A stretch of 64,000 nucleotides of DNA, from NCBI RefSeq assembly GCF_013745115.1, contig NZ_CP051151.1, positions 372,001 through 436,000 on the forward strand, given 5' to 3'. The position numbers and the translations under genes are program-made. Numbering within the stretch: position 1 is the stretch's first letter; each line of letters starts with the position of its first letter. This DNA is from Hujiaoplasma nucleasis (GTDB lineage: Bacteria > Bacillota_I > Bacilli_A > Izemoplasmatales > Hujiaoplasmataceae). Below are positions 1-8,425 of the stretch, piece after piece. Below the pieces are notes generated by a model, which made no database searches, was not told where the DNA came from, and worked only from the letters and a program-made list of their open reading frames with translations.

Positions 1-1290
1 TGGAAACAAGATGAAGATGTTTTAGATACTTGGTTTTCATCAGCTTTATGGCCTTTTTCAACCTTAGGTTGGCCAAATGAAACAGATGACCTTAAAAGAT
101 ATTATCCAAATGATTTAATGGTTACTGGACACGATATTATCTTTTTCTGGGTATCAAGAATGATTTTCCAGGCCATTGAATTTACTGGTGAAAGTCCATT
201 TAAACAATGCTTAATGCATGGATTAATACGTGATGACCAAGGTAGAAAGATGTCTAAATCATTAGATAATGGGGTTGATCCTATTGATGTTGTTAATCAA
301 TATGGAATCGATGCTTTAAGATATTTTATTACAACAAACTCGGCTCCAGGACTTGATTTAAGATATGAAGAAGAAAAAGTAGAGTCATCATGGAATTTCA
401 TTAATAAATTATGGAATATTAGCCGTTATGTAATCATGAATACACAGGATTTGGAAGATGAAAGCTTAGAGATTAATGCCTTTGAGTTAAACTTTGCAGA
501 CCAATGGATTTTAACTAAATTAAATACTATGATTCAGTCTACACAAGGCTTTTTCGATCGCTATGAATTTAATGAAGCTGCTCGTTTAATTTATAATTTC
601 ACTTGGAACGATTTTGCTTCATGGTATATAGAAATGGCAAAAATATCGGATGATTTATCAACTAAAAAAGTACTCATCTATGTCTTAGATAAGATTATTA
701 AATTGTTACATCCATTTATGCCATTTGTTACAGAAGAGATTTACCAACAATTACCTCAACATGGTTTATCAATTATGATTGCTAAGTGGCCAGAACCAAC
801 AGATTTACATTATGAAGATACAATGTCAAAAGAATGGTTCTTTGAGTTAATTAAAAGAGTTAGAAATGTTCGTAATGAATACCATGTATCATGGTCAAAA
901 CCTATTGATTTAATGATTAAAACTTCAAAAGAGAATGAAAAATTCATTTCAGAAAATCGTCATTATATTAATAAGTTCTTAAATCCTAGTTCTATCTTAA
1001 TTAATCAAGAAAATAATGAACTTGATCAAAGTGTAGCAATCATATTAGCGGATATACAAGTTCATATACCACTTGGTTCCTTAGTTAATATCGAAGAAGA
1101 GATCACTAGAATAGAAAATGAAATTAAGGCTTTAGCTGGAGAAATTAAACGTTGTCAAGGCATGTTGAATAATAGTAATTTTATGAATAAAGCACCTCAA
1201 TCAAAAATTGATGAGGAAAAAGAGAAATTATCATCTTATCAAGAACAATATTCTGAAGCTAAAAAAAGATTAGCGGAGTTAAGTGATTAA
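1..1290 (+). CDS. valS: valine--tRNA ligase, C-terminal part (5' end outside window)
   Basis: Class I aminoacyl-tRNA synthetase that charges tRNA-Val. The reading frame is open from base 1, so the gene starts upstream and about 430 C-terminal residues are present. The KMSKS motif lies in GRKMSKSLDNGVDP at 241-282. It is followed by the anticodon-binding helical domain and a charged coiled-coil tail from about 1090 that contains repeated Glu-Ile and Lys residues, the tRNA-binding arm typical of ValRS. The stop at 1288-1290 overlaps the GTG form of the folC start, so the two genes are probably co-transcribed. Confidence 0.96.
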   Translation, partial: WKQDEDVLDTWFSSALWPFSTLGWPNETDDLKRYYPNDLMVTGHDIIFFWVSRMIFQAIEFTGESPFKQCLMHGLIRDDQGRKMSKSLDNGVDPIDVVNQYGIDALRYFITTNSAPGLDLRYEEEKVESSWNFINKLWNISRYVIMNTQDLEDESLEINAFELNFADQWILTKLNTMIQSTQGFFDRYEFNEAARLIYNFTWNDFASWYIEMAKISDDLSTKKVLIYVLDKIIKLLHPFMPFVTEEIYQQLPQHGLSIMIAKWPEPTDLHYEDTMSKEWFFELIKRVRNVRNEYHVSWSKPIDLMIKTSKENEKFISENRHYINKFLNPSSILINQENNELDQSVAIILADIQVHIPLGSLVNIEEEITRIENEIKALAGEIKRCQGMLNNSNFMNKAPQSKIDEEKEKLSSYQEQYSEAKKRLAELSD

Positions 1291-2557
1291 AATGTTTACT
1301 AGCAAAGAGCAAGCTCAAAATTGGATAGAAAACATTAAAAGATTTGGGTCTCGTCTTGACTTATCAAGAATTAGTAAAGCCTTAGAAATCTTAGGCAATC
1401 CTCACAAAGAGTTTAAATCAATTCACGTTGCAGGAACTAATGGTAAAGGATCAACGACTAATTATATTAAGAATATATTAGTAGAATCTGGATTTAAAGT
1501 GGGTTTGTACACTTCTCCTTATGTGGTTGATTTTAATGAACGCATTAAAATCAATCATCATAACATATCTGATGAGTCTTTAGTCTATTACACAAATATA
1601 TTACATGACGTTTCTAATAAGCTTATTGAAGAAGACGAAGAAAATATTATTACTTTTTTTGAAGTATTAACGGTAATTTCTTTTCTATATTTTCGGGATG
1701 AGAAAGTTGATTTTGCAGTCATAGAAGTTGGTTTAGGCGGTCTATTAGATGCGACAAATGTAATCATTCCTGAAGTTTCAGTGATTACTAATGTTAGCTA
1801 TGATCACATGAAACAACTAGGGAATTCTTTGGAGTCAATAGCTTTAAATAAACTTGGCATTGTTAAGGAAAATGTACCTTTAATCACTGCCATTGAAGAT
1901 ATGCATTTGTTTCCTTTAATCTATGAAGTCGCTGCAAGTAAGAATGCTAGAGTCAAGATTATTAACCATGATTTAGTGACTGATAAAGTCATCGGTGAAG
2001 AAACCACCTTTAAATATCAGGAAGAAACTTATGTTTTAGGTCTACCAGGTTATCATCAAATTAAAAATGCCTGTTTAGCTATTGAGACTATTCGTTTATT
2101 ACGTTTACATTTAAACTTAGATATAAGTGAAAAAGATATTAAAGTTGGTTTAAAATCAACCAAATGGCCAGGAAGATTTGAAATTTTTGACCATAGGATT
2201 GTCATTGATGGTGCACATAACATAGGTGGTATTCAAGCATTAAAAAAATCGATGAGAGCTATTTTTAAAGATAAAAACATCTTATGTTTATTCTCTGTTA
2301 TGAAAGATAAACAACATAAACAAATGATTGAAGAACTGGATAATTTTTGTGATGAACTCTACTTCACTGAGTTTGATTACCAACGTAGGGCAGATGCAGA
2401 AGATTTATTCTTTGAGTCCACATCTTATAAAAAATCATATCATCATGATTATAAAGAAATTTTTTATCAGCTTAAGTCTAATTTAAAGGCTAATGATGTA
2501 CTATTGGTTACTGGTTCCTTGTACTTTATATCAGAAATTAGAAAATTGTTAGTATAA
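1283..2557 (+). CDS. folC: bifunctional folylpolyglutamate / dihydrofolate synthase
   Basis: Mur-ligase-family enzyme that adds glutamate to folates (and in some species makes dihydrofolate). The P-loop GTNGKGST is near residue 50, and a Mur-like central domain (HYD..ATNVI, NVSYDHM) and a C-terminal domain (DGAHN) follow. The length of about 420 residues is normal. Two starts are possible: GTG at 1283, overlapping valS, or ATG at 1292. The GGAG at 1275-1278 is 4 nt from the GTG and 13 nt from the ATG, so the choice is not settled. The valS-folC order is common in Bacilli. It links with thyA and folA further on (9711-11038) in folate metabolism. Confidence 0.93.
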   Translation: MIKMFTSKEQAQNWIENIKRFGSRLDLSRISKALEILGNPHKEFKSIHVAGTNGKGSTTNYIKNILVESGFKVGLYTSPYVVDFNERIKINHHNISDESLVYYTNILHDVSNKLIEEDEENIITFFEVLTVISFLYFRDEKVDFAVIEVGLGGLLDATNVIIPEVSVITNVSYDHMKQLGNSLESIALNKLGIVKENVPLITAIEDMHLFPLIYEVAASKNARVKIINHDLVTDKVIGEETTFKYQEETYVLGLPGYHQIKNACLAIETIRLLRLHLNLDISEKDIKVGLKSTKWPGRFEIFDHRIVIDGAHNIGGIQALKKSMRAIFKDKNILCLFSVMKDKQHKQMIEELDNFCDELYFTEFDYQRRADAEDLFFESTSYKKSYHHDYKEIFYQLKSNLKANDVLLVTGSLYFISEIRKLLV

Positions 2558-2565
2558 TAAAGAAA

Positions 2566-2605
2566 AAAACATCACCTTAAGTATTATTGTTTAGGGTGAT
2601 GTTTT
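2566..2605 (+). terminator. hairpin between folC and radC, ending at the radC start codon
   Basis: An 11-bp perfect stem, AAAACATCACC (2566-2576) with GGTGATGTTTT (2595-2605), has an 18-nt loop. It sits directly after folC. Only four T follow before the radC ATG, so termination may be weak. The 3' arm contains the radC ribosome binding site, so the hairpin could also control radC translation. Confidence 0.6.
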
Positions 2606-3292
2606 ATGTATATGATTAAAGATATGCCGAAATTTGAAAGACCAAGAGAAAAAGTAAGGAAATATGGAGTGACCAGTCTGAATACTTATGAACTTTTGGC
2701 GATTATTCTCAGGGCTGGAACACATGAGGAATCAGCCATTGATATTTCAAGAAAAGTAATAAGAGAATTATCTTCCTTAGGCGAACTAAGAGAAAAAACA
2801 ATTGATGAATTAACATCCATTAAGGGTATTGGGCAGACAAAAGCTATTACTATTCTTTCTGCTTTAGAATTGGGAAAGAGAGTCTTAGAAAATAAACGTG
2901 ATAAAATCCAAATTACTTGTCCTGAAACAGTCTTTGATTTATTAAATTATGATCTGAAAGATTTAAAACAAGAAGTATTGATAGCCTTATATTTAGATTT
3001 AAAAACAAATTTAATAGCTAAAAAAGAAATTTTTAGAGGTTCTCTTAATCAAAGCTTGGTTCATCCAAGAGAGATATTTAAATATGCTGTAAAATATTCT
3101 GCATATCAATTGATTTTGGTACATAACCATCCTTCAGGGGATCCTTATCCTTCAAAACACGATATAGAGCTAACAAATATCATCGAAAAAGCCGGTCAAA
3201 TGATGCAAATATATTTGCTAGACCATATCATCATTGGCGACCAAAATTACTTATCCATTAATGCTCACCAAAAGAAAAGGAAATCCTATTAA
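2606..3292 (+). CDS. radC: RadC family protein (JAMM/MPN domain)
   Basis: The protein has the usual RadC layout: an N-terminal helix-hairpin-helix region (SIKGIGQTKAITILSALELG, about residues 70-90) and a C-terminal MPN domain with the JAMM metal site HNHPSGDPYPSKHD near residue 171. It is 228 residues, the family length. The biochemical role of RadC is unsettled; it is a predicted metalloprotease or DNA-related protein. Start: ATG at 2606 is 9 nt after AGGG (2593-2596); MIKD at 2612 is an alternative. The likely ribosome site lies inside the 3' arm of the preceding hairpin. Confidence 0.93.
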   Translation: MYMIKDMPKFERPREKVRKYGVTSLNTYELLAIILRAGTHEESAIDISRKVIRELSSLGELREKTIDELTSIKGIGQTKAITILSALELGKRVLENKRDKIQITCPETVFDLLNYDLKDLKQEVLIALYLDLKTNLIAKKEIFRGSLNQSLVHPREIFKYAVKYSAYQLILVHNHPSGDPYPSKHDIELTNIIEKAGQMMQIYLLDHIIIGDQNYLSINAHQKKRKSY

Positions 3293-3307
3293 TAATTTTT
3301 ATTATCA

Positions 3308-3336
3308 TTGACTTATATGGTTTATTTGTTTATAAT
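3308..3336 (+). promoter_or_regulatory. promoter of the cobalamin-riboswitch operon
   Basis: The -35 is TTGACT (3308-3313) and the -10 is TATAAT (3331-3336), with a 17-bp spacer. It is placed to start transcription just upstream of the riboswitch P1 stem at 3353. This is a near-consensus sigma-A promoter. Confidence 0.75.
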
Positions 3337-3352
3337 TATATTAATTGAATAG

Positions 3353-3498
3353 ATTATAGGTGTAGCAATACATAACAGGGAATTGAGTAATCTCAAGCTG
3401 TCCCAGCAACCGTGATACAGACGAAATGCAATAATCCACTGCAATAGCGGGAAGGATGCAAATTAGGATGAAGTTAAGCCGGTAGACCTACCTATAAT
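3353..3498 (+). ncRNA. cobalamin (vitamin B12) riboswitch
   Basis: The conserved core is readable: an ACAGGGAA block, the TTGAG/CTCAA hairpin, GCTGTCCC-AGCAACCGT, then AAGCCGGTAGACCTACC at the 3' end. P1 is a 9-bp stem, ATTATAGGT (3353-3361) with ACCTATAAT (3490-3498). A switching segment AGACCTA (3484-3490) is complementary to TAGGTCT (3556-3562) in the downstream terminator. This suggests a transcriptional off switch: ligand holds P1 and the core, and the terminator forms. It controls the DUF4430/ECF operon that follows. Confidence 0.9.
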
Positions 3499-3545
3499 TA
3501 AATGTTTTCTCCTGGGTAATGAGAAAGAAAAGCATTGCTTTTTTT

Positions 3546-3569
3546 AGACCTGGGATAGGTCTTTTTTTT
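3546..3569 (+). terminator. riboswitch expression-platform terminator
   Basis: The stem AGACCT (3546-3551) / AGGTCT (3557-3562) is followed by a run of T. The 3' arm can instead pair with 3484-3490 of the riboswitch, giving the antiterminated form. A small AAAGCA/TGCTTT element lies just before it. Confidence 0.8.
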
Positions 3570-3614
3570 ATTTTCGGGAGAACAGTTCAAAATACACTTT
3601 ACTGAGGAGAAAGT

Positions 3615-5516
3615 ATGAAAAATTTTAAGGTTTTACTGTTATTTGTTTTTATTTTTGTAGGTTTTTTTGCATGTTCGGAAGATTTAAGCACAGACATTCC
3701 TTCAATCGAAGTCACTATTGGTGAAGAAACTCATTTGCTTGAAATTGATGATTTTGATGGTTCCTTACTTGACTTAATTGAGAATTCAAGTATTGAAGTA
3801 ACATATGAAAGCACTAATTATGGGGCTATGATTACAGCGATTGGTTCCTTATCTCAAGATCAGTTTCACTGGATAGGTTTTACAAAAAATAATGAAACTG
3901 CGGACCAAGGCGTGGATACTATAGATTTTGTTGATGGAGATATCTTTGAATTCACTGAAAATTTATCAACCTGGTCACTATCTTTAACATTAAATTATCA
4001 AGATATTAATCAAGATTCTTATATCTTTGTTTTTGAAGATACATCTATATATGTTCCTAAAGATCAAATGAGTCAATTTGATTTAATACAGGGTGAGGAT
4101 TATCATGTTACCCTAACTCCTACTTCTGAAGATCAATCTATTATTTATGCTAGTGTTAGTGAGATTAGTCCTATTTATGATGGTTCTATTGATATTAAAA
4201 TTGGTGAAAATATAAGTGAAATTTTTTATACCAATGAAATGAAATCAACTATGTCATTAATGGATTTAATTGAATCAAGTCCAATTCAATTAAATTATAT
4301 TGAAACAACATATGGCCCTATGCTTACACAAATTGGAGAATATCAACAAGATGATTTTCATTGGATTGGATTTATGAAAAATAATGAATTTGCTAGTTTA
4401 GGCTTAGATCAAATAGAATATTCAAATGGGGATGTCTTTGAATTCACTGAGAACTTATCAACTTGGACACAAGAATTGACAATGACTTATGATGTGATGG
4501 AGGAAGATCATTATATTTTCCTTATTAATGACACAAGTGTATATGTAGAAGTTAGTCAGGTTAATGATTTAGAATTAATAAGTGGTGAAGAATACCATCT
4601 TATTGGAAGTGCATTAGAAGAAGGTATCGAAGGTGTTCAATTTTCAATTACTCAAATCTCTCCAGCATATGATGGCGTTGTAGATATTATATTAGAAGAT
4701 GAAACCTATAAACTTACATTTACTAATGAGATGCAAGATCAAATGTCATTATTAGATTTAATCGAAACGTATGAAATAGATTTAAAATACACTGATACAA
4801 CTTATGGACCTATGGTGACTAAAATAGGTTCTTTGCAAGCAGATGACTTTCATTGGATTGGTTTTACTAAAAATGGTGAATTTGCTATGGAAGGCTTGGA
4901 TCAAATAAATTATATGGATGCAGATGTATTTACATTTTCTGAAAATCTATTATTTTCTACTAATTTAAGTGCTGAACTTGTCAGTAAAGCAGATGATTAC
5001 TATGTTTTTGAAAACCAAAATCAAGCATTCAAAGTGTATCATGAAGATCTTCCACAGGCATATTTAGAAGATTATTTACATCTTGGATTTTTCTATAGAT
5101 TATCTGGTGAAATTGATCAAAGTCATGAAAACGAAAATGTCTTGTTGGTTGACGAAATCAATATAGATTATATAGAGGATTTTAGAGAACTTTTCGAGAT
5201 TGAAGAGGGAGAAATTTTTATATTGAAATTTAAGGTAACTTATCAAGTAGAGAGTTCAGAATTTGGTATTGAAATTTTTGCAGAAGATATTAATGGCTTA
5301 TCAAGTACAGACATTTCAAATCAAATGAAATATCCAAGTACAACCAATTATATTTTTTATACCATACCAGATGGATATGATTTAAATCTTGACCAAGTCT
5401 ATGTAGGTAAATTTATTTATCAAGTTAATGCTCCAAGTTCTATTCCTCAAATCACTTTATATGAGTTTGATTTATATGGTAATCCTTTAGATCAAGCTAT
5501 CTATTTAAGTGAGTAA
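3615..5516 (+). CDS. surface lipoprotein with three DUF4430 (transcobalamin-like) repeats
   Basis: Predicted lipoprotein: the signal peptide ends in the lipobox FFAC (Cys at about residue 20). Three repeats of about 164 residues start near residues 26, 190 and 354. Each carries a DUF4430-like core with the pattern LLDLIE, YG.M.T.IG, FHWIGF.KNNE.A, GD.FEFTENL. DUF4430 is the family related to the C-terminal cobalamin-capping domain of transcobalamin and intrinsic factor. Between the cores are OB-like beta segments. The last 190 residues are a further beta-rich region of unknown family. GGAG (3606-3609) supports the ATG. Its place directly under a B12 riboswitch and ahead of an ECF S component suggests it binds cobalamin or an analogue at the cell surface. 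The ligand is inferred, not shown. Confidence 0.8.
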   Translation: MKNFKVLLLFVFIFVGFFACSEDLSTDIPSIEVTIGEETHLLEIDDFDGSLLDLIENSSIEVTYESTNYGAMITAIGSLSQDQFHWIGFTKNNETADQGVDTIDFVDGDIFEFTENLSTWSLSLTLNYQDINQDSYIFVFEDTSIYVPKDQMSQFDLIQGEDYHVTLTPTSEDQSIIYASVSEISPIYDGSIDIKIGENISEIFYTNEMKSTMSLMDLIESSPIQLNYIETTYGPMLTQIGEYQQDDFHWIGFMKNNEFASLGLDQIEYSNGDVFEFTENLSTWTQELTMTYDVMEEDHYIFLINDTSVYVEVSQVNDLELISGEEYHLIGSALEEGIEGVQFSITQISPAYDGVVDIILEDETYKLTFTNEMQDQMSLLDLIETYEIDLKYTDTTYGPMVTKIGSLQADDFHWIGFTKNGEFAMEGLDQINYMDADVFTFSENLLFSTNLSAELVSKADDYYVFENQNQAFKVYHEDLPQAYLEDYLHLGFFYRLSGEIDQSHENENVLLVDEINIDYIEDFRELFEIEEGEIFILKFKVTYQVESSEFGIEIFAEDINGLSSTDISNQMKYPSTTNYIFYTIPDGYDLNLDQVYVGKFIYQVNAPSSIPQITLYEFDLYGNPLDQAIYLSE

Positions 5517-5517
5517 A

Positions 5518-5970
5518 ATGAATATTAGTTTAAAAATTAAAATATTATTATCTGTCATTATGGCTGGATTACTAGTTATAGTGATGGTCTTTTTACTTGA
5601 TTTAGGTCCTGATCAAGAAATAGAAACTGAAAATTCAATTGGCCAAATTGCTTTTATACTCTATGATGAATCAAATTCTGTTGTTCTTGCAGATGATTTA
5701 AAATTCTATGAAAATGACACTTTATTTACACTATTAAAAAGACATTACACTTTGGTCTGTGCCAATCAATTTTATAAAGCAGACCCATCATGCTCCCACA
5801 AATTTCCTAATGGGTATGTATTATTAGCCATTGAAGATATAGAGTCGGATTGGTATAATACTGTCTTAACTATTTATGTTAACCATGAACGAGCAAATTA
5901 TGGTGTATCTATGCTGAATTTGAATGATGGGGACATCATTGAAATCAAAAGGACTGATTATGATGAATAA
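5518..5970 (+). CDS. membrane-anchored single DUF4430 protein
   Basis: Small protein of 150 residues with one N-terminal membrane segment (about residues 7-28) and one extracellular DUF4430-like domain: LFTLLKRHY, a central LLAIEDIESDWYNTVL block, then VNHERANYGVS and LNDGDIIEI. It is a divergent partner of the three-domain lipoprotein before it. ATG at 5518 follows that gene's stop by one base; an in-frame GTG at 5509 would give an 8-base overlap. No strong ribosome site is seen for either, so translation is probably coupled. It overlaps the next gene by 11 bases. Likely role: passing the captured ligand to the transporter (inference). Confidence 0.7.
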   Translation: MNISLKIKILLSVIMAGLLVIVMVFLLDLGPDQEIETENSIGQIAFILYDESNSVVLADDLKFYENDTLFTLLKRHYTLVCANQFYKADPSCSHKFPNGYVLLAIEDIESDWYNTVLTIYVNHERANYGVSMLNLNDGDIIEIKRTDYDE

Positions 5971-6475
5971 TCATGTGAAAGAAATAAGCTTATTGGCCAT
6001 ATCAACAAGTATATTGATAGTACAAGAATATGTCTTACAATTTTTACCAAACATTCAGCTTACAACATTATTAATCTTGGTATATACCTATGTTTTTGGG
6101 TTAAAGAAAACATCTATGATTGTCTTAGTTCATGTTTTTATAGATAATTTATTGTTGGGTTCTATTGGTATGATACACGTATGGTTACCTATGCTTTTGG
6201 CATGGTTACTGATAACATTTTTATTTTCTTTACTAATTAAGAAAAGTCATAATCTATTGGTATATGCTTTTTCAGCTTACTTGTTTGGACATTTATATGG
6301 TCTTATCTTTGCACCGTTTCAAGCATTATTACTAAATGTTCCAATGACGCCTTACCTAATTGCTGATATTCCATTTCAACTCATTATGGGTATTACTAAT
6401 TTTCTTACTATTTTATGGTTTTTTCCAGTTTTATCTAAATTTTTATCTGATTTATATAAACATTATCAACATTAA
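5960..6475 (+). CDS. ECF transporter S component, probably for cobalamin or a precursor
   Basis: Very hydrophobic protein of about 171 residues with five or six membrane segments, the size and character of ECF S components (substrate-binding subunits). The start is set at ATG 5960 because AAAGGA (5947-5952) lies 7-8 nt upstream; the longer frame from 5924 has no ribosome site. It overlaps the preceding DUF4430 gene by 11 bases. No EcfA, EcfA' or EcfT gene is in the window, so it would use a shared energizing module (group II arrangement). Specificity for cobalamin rests on the riboswitch and on the DUF4430 partners; it resembles CbrT-type context rather than a sequence I can name with certainty. 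Confidence 0.7.
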   Translation: MMNNHVKEISLLAISTSILIVQEYVLQFLPNIQLTTLLILVYTYVFGLKKTSMIVLVHVFIDNLLLGSIGMIHVWLPMLLAWLLITFLFSLLIKKSHNLLVYAFSAYLFGHLYGLIFAPFQALLLNVPMTPYLIADIPFQLIMGITNFLTILWFFPVLSKFLSDLYKHYQH

Positions 6476-6500
6476 AAAAGGAGACTTAGTCTCCTTTTAA
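6476..6500. terminator. bidirectional terminator of the B12 operon and the hydrolase gene
   Basis: The perfect 10-bp stem AAAAGGAGAC / GTCTCCTTTT has a 3-nt loop. It lies between convergent genes with T-runs on both strands. Confidence 0.85.
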
Positions 6501-6504
6501 AAAT

Positions 6505-7425
6505 TTACGTTAACAAAAAATTTTTTACATCCTCATAAACTTCATTTTTATTAAGTTCATTCAATACTTCATGTCTTGATTTAGGATATATTTTGAATTG
6601 AACATTGGTGTAGCCAAAAGAAATCATTTTCTCAGATAAGGCTTGAATTTGCTTGCCATAATTACTCAGTGCATCATGACTTCCCGAGATCAGTAAGATG
6701 GGTTGATAATGATTACCCTTTTTTATTTTTTTATCATCATTAGACTCAATAATCCACTGGAACATATCTTTGTTGGCTTGGACAGTAAATGGTTGTCCAC
6801 ACATGGGTGAGTGTTTATAATAATCCTGAATATCTTTATCACGACTTAACCATTCTTCATTATCTCCTGAGATAATTCCATCTTTTCTCATTTTCTTTTG
6901 ATTGGCATCAATACTCATGTTTTGAATCAATTTTGATACATATTGAGGGCCTCTAAAAAATGATATAATTGATGTTAAAAATTTACCCATCAATAGCAAA
7001 GGTTTTGGTGGCATCGCGGAACCAGAAAATATTGCTTTTTTATATGCGTTTGGATAATCTAAGACAAGTTTTCTAGCCAAGAAAGATCCCATAGAATGCC
7101 CAAATACATAGTGATCTAAATCATGGTAGTTTTCTTTAATCCAATCTTTGACCAATACGATGGATTCATAAGCTAATTTATGACCAAACTTATCAGCAAA
7201 ATGAACTTTATTAAGGTTGTCTGTGGATAAACCATGTCCTAATATATCATGACCAACTACAATAAAACCTTGGGAATTTAAATATTGGGCGAATAAACCA
7301 TATCTTGCAAAATGCTCACTGGCACCATGGATGATTTGGAGAACACCTATAGGGCTCGTATCAGCTTCATAAAGATAAACATGGATATCATTATTTTGAG
7401 AATCATTTAAGACAAATTGTTTCAC
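6505..7425 (-). CDS. alpha/beta hydrolase, monoacylglycerol lipase / lysophospholipase-like
   Basis: Cytosolic serine hydrolase of the Hydrolase_4 (PldB-like) group, 306 residues, likely acting on monoacylglycerol or lysophospholipid. The nucleophile elbow is GHSMGS near residue 110, and the oxyanion segment is HGASEH. The likely acid is the Asp in GSHDALS and the base is the His in SRHEVL near the C-terminus. The start is GTG at 7425, four bases after GAGGTG; there is no better ATG. It is a single-gene unit, divergent from the DUF3137 gene and convergent with the B12 operon. The substrate is inferred from family membership only. Confidence 0.87.
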   Translation of the reverse strand: MKQFVLNDSQNNDIHVYLYEADTSPIGVLQIIHGASEHFARYGLFAQYLNSQGFIVVGHDILGHGLSTDNLNKVHFADKFGHKLAYESIVLVKDWIKENYHDLDHYVFGHSMGSFLARKLVLDYPNAYKKAIFSGSAMPPKPLLLMGKFLTSIISFFRGPQYVSKLIQNMSIDANQKKMRKDGIISGDNEEWLSRDKDIQDYYKHSPMCGQPFTVQANKDMFQWIIESNDDKKIKKGNHYQPILLISGSHDALSNYGKQIQALSEKMISFGYTNVQFKIYPKSRHEVLNELNKNEVYEDVKNFLLT

Positions 7426-7528
7426 TTTTCACCTCACTAACTATATTATAACATTTATGATTTATTTTTATGATAGCTTTTGGTATAATTAATTAAAGAA
7501 TATTCGCAATTTTTAAGAAGGAGTTACT

Positions 7529-8425
7529 ATGGATAATCAAAAAGCTATCGATTCATTTAATTTAAGAAAGAAAAAAGTTGAAAAGCAATACATGATTGCT
7601 TTCTTATTTATTGCTTTAGGGGGTATTGCTTTATTTTTAACCTATAATCAAAATTCCAATTTAAATTTTATTCCTATGATTTTATTTGCAGGTGGTATTA
7701 TATATTTTATTATTGGCGCTAGTGCTTTTTCAAAACTAAAGAAAGAATTTAAAAAGGATTTTCTTAAAAATATTTTTAGTGTTTTAATACCTGGTATTGA
7801 GTATTCACCTCATATAGGTTTAAATCCTATGGATGTATATGCAACTGAGTTTTTAAAAAAGGCTGATCGTTTTCATTCAGAAGATTATTTAAGTGGAAAA
7901 ATTGATGATATTGACTTTATTTCATCTGATGTTCGTTTAGAAGAAAGAAGAGTTAGACATACTAAAAACGGAACTCAAGTTTACTATGTACCTTATTTTG
8001 TTGGTAGAGTCTTTAAATTTGATTTTCATAAAGAACTTGTGGGACACATGCAAGTTTTAGAAAGTGGACGACCTTTATCTAGAAGACCTTTTAACAAAGT
8101 TGAGTTAGAATCTATTGATTTTAATAAGAAATTTAATGTTTTCGCTGAAGAAGAATTAACTGCTTTTTATATATTGACACCTGATATCATGGAAGCAATC
8201 TTTGCTTTAGAGCGTCGATATCCTGGTAATATAAGCTTTTCTTTTTCTGACCAACAAATGTACTTAGGTATTAATAATAATAAGAATACCTTTGAATTAC
8301 AGTTGTTTAAACCATTATCATTAGAAGCTATTCAAGAATTTGAGAAAGACTTATTGGTTGTTAAAGATGTCATTCATTCTTTAAAACTTAATAATAGTAT
8401 ATTTAAGAAAAGGGAGGATTTATAA
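7529..8425 (+). CDS. DUF3137 membrane protein
   Basis: 298-residue protein with two membrane segments near residues 22-40 and 46-66, then a cytosolic-looking region of about 230 residues that matches DUF3137 in size and order. AAGGAG (7518-7523) supports the ATG. A TATAAT box is at 7484-7489. The stop codon at 8423-8425 abuts the next gene, which encodes a LemA protein. DUF3137 and LemA genes are often neighbours, so the two products probably work together at the membrane. Their biochemical function is not known. Confidence 0.82.
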   Translation: MDNQKAIDSFNLRKKKVEKQYMIAFLFIALGGIALFLTYNQNSNLNFIPMILFAGGIIYFIIGASAFSKLKKEFKKDFLKNIFSVLIPGIEYSPHIGLNPMDVYATEFLKKADRFHSEDYLSGKIDDIDFISSDVRLEERRVRHTKNGTQVYYVPYFVGRVFKFDFHKELVGHMQVLESGRPLSRRPFNKVELESIDFNKKFNVFAEEELTAFYILTPDIMEAIFALERRYPGNISFSFSDQQMYLGINNNKNTFELQLFKPLSLEAIQEFEKDLLVVKDVIHSLKLNNSIFKKREDL

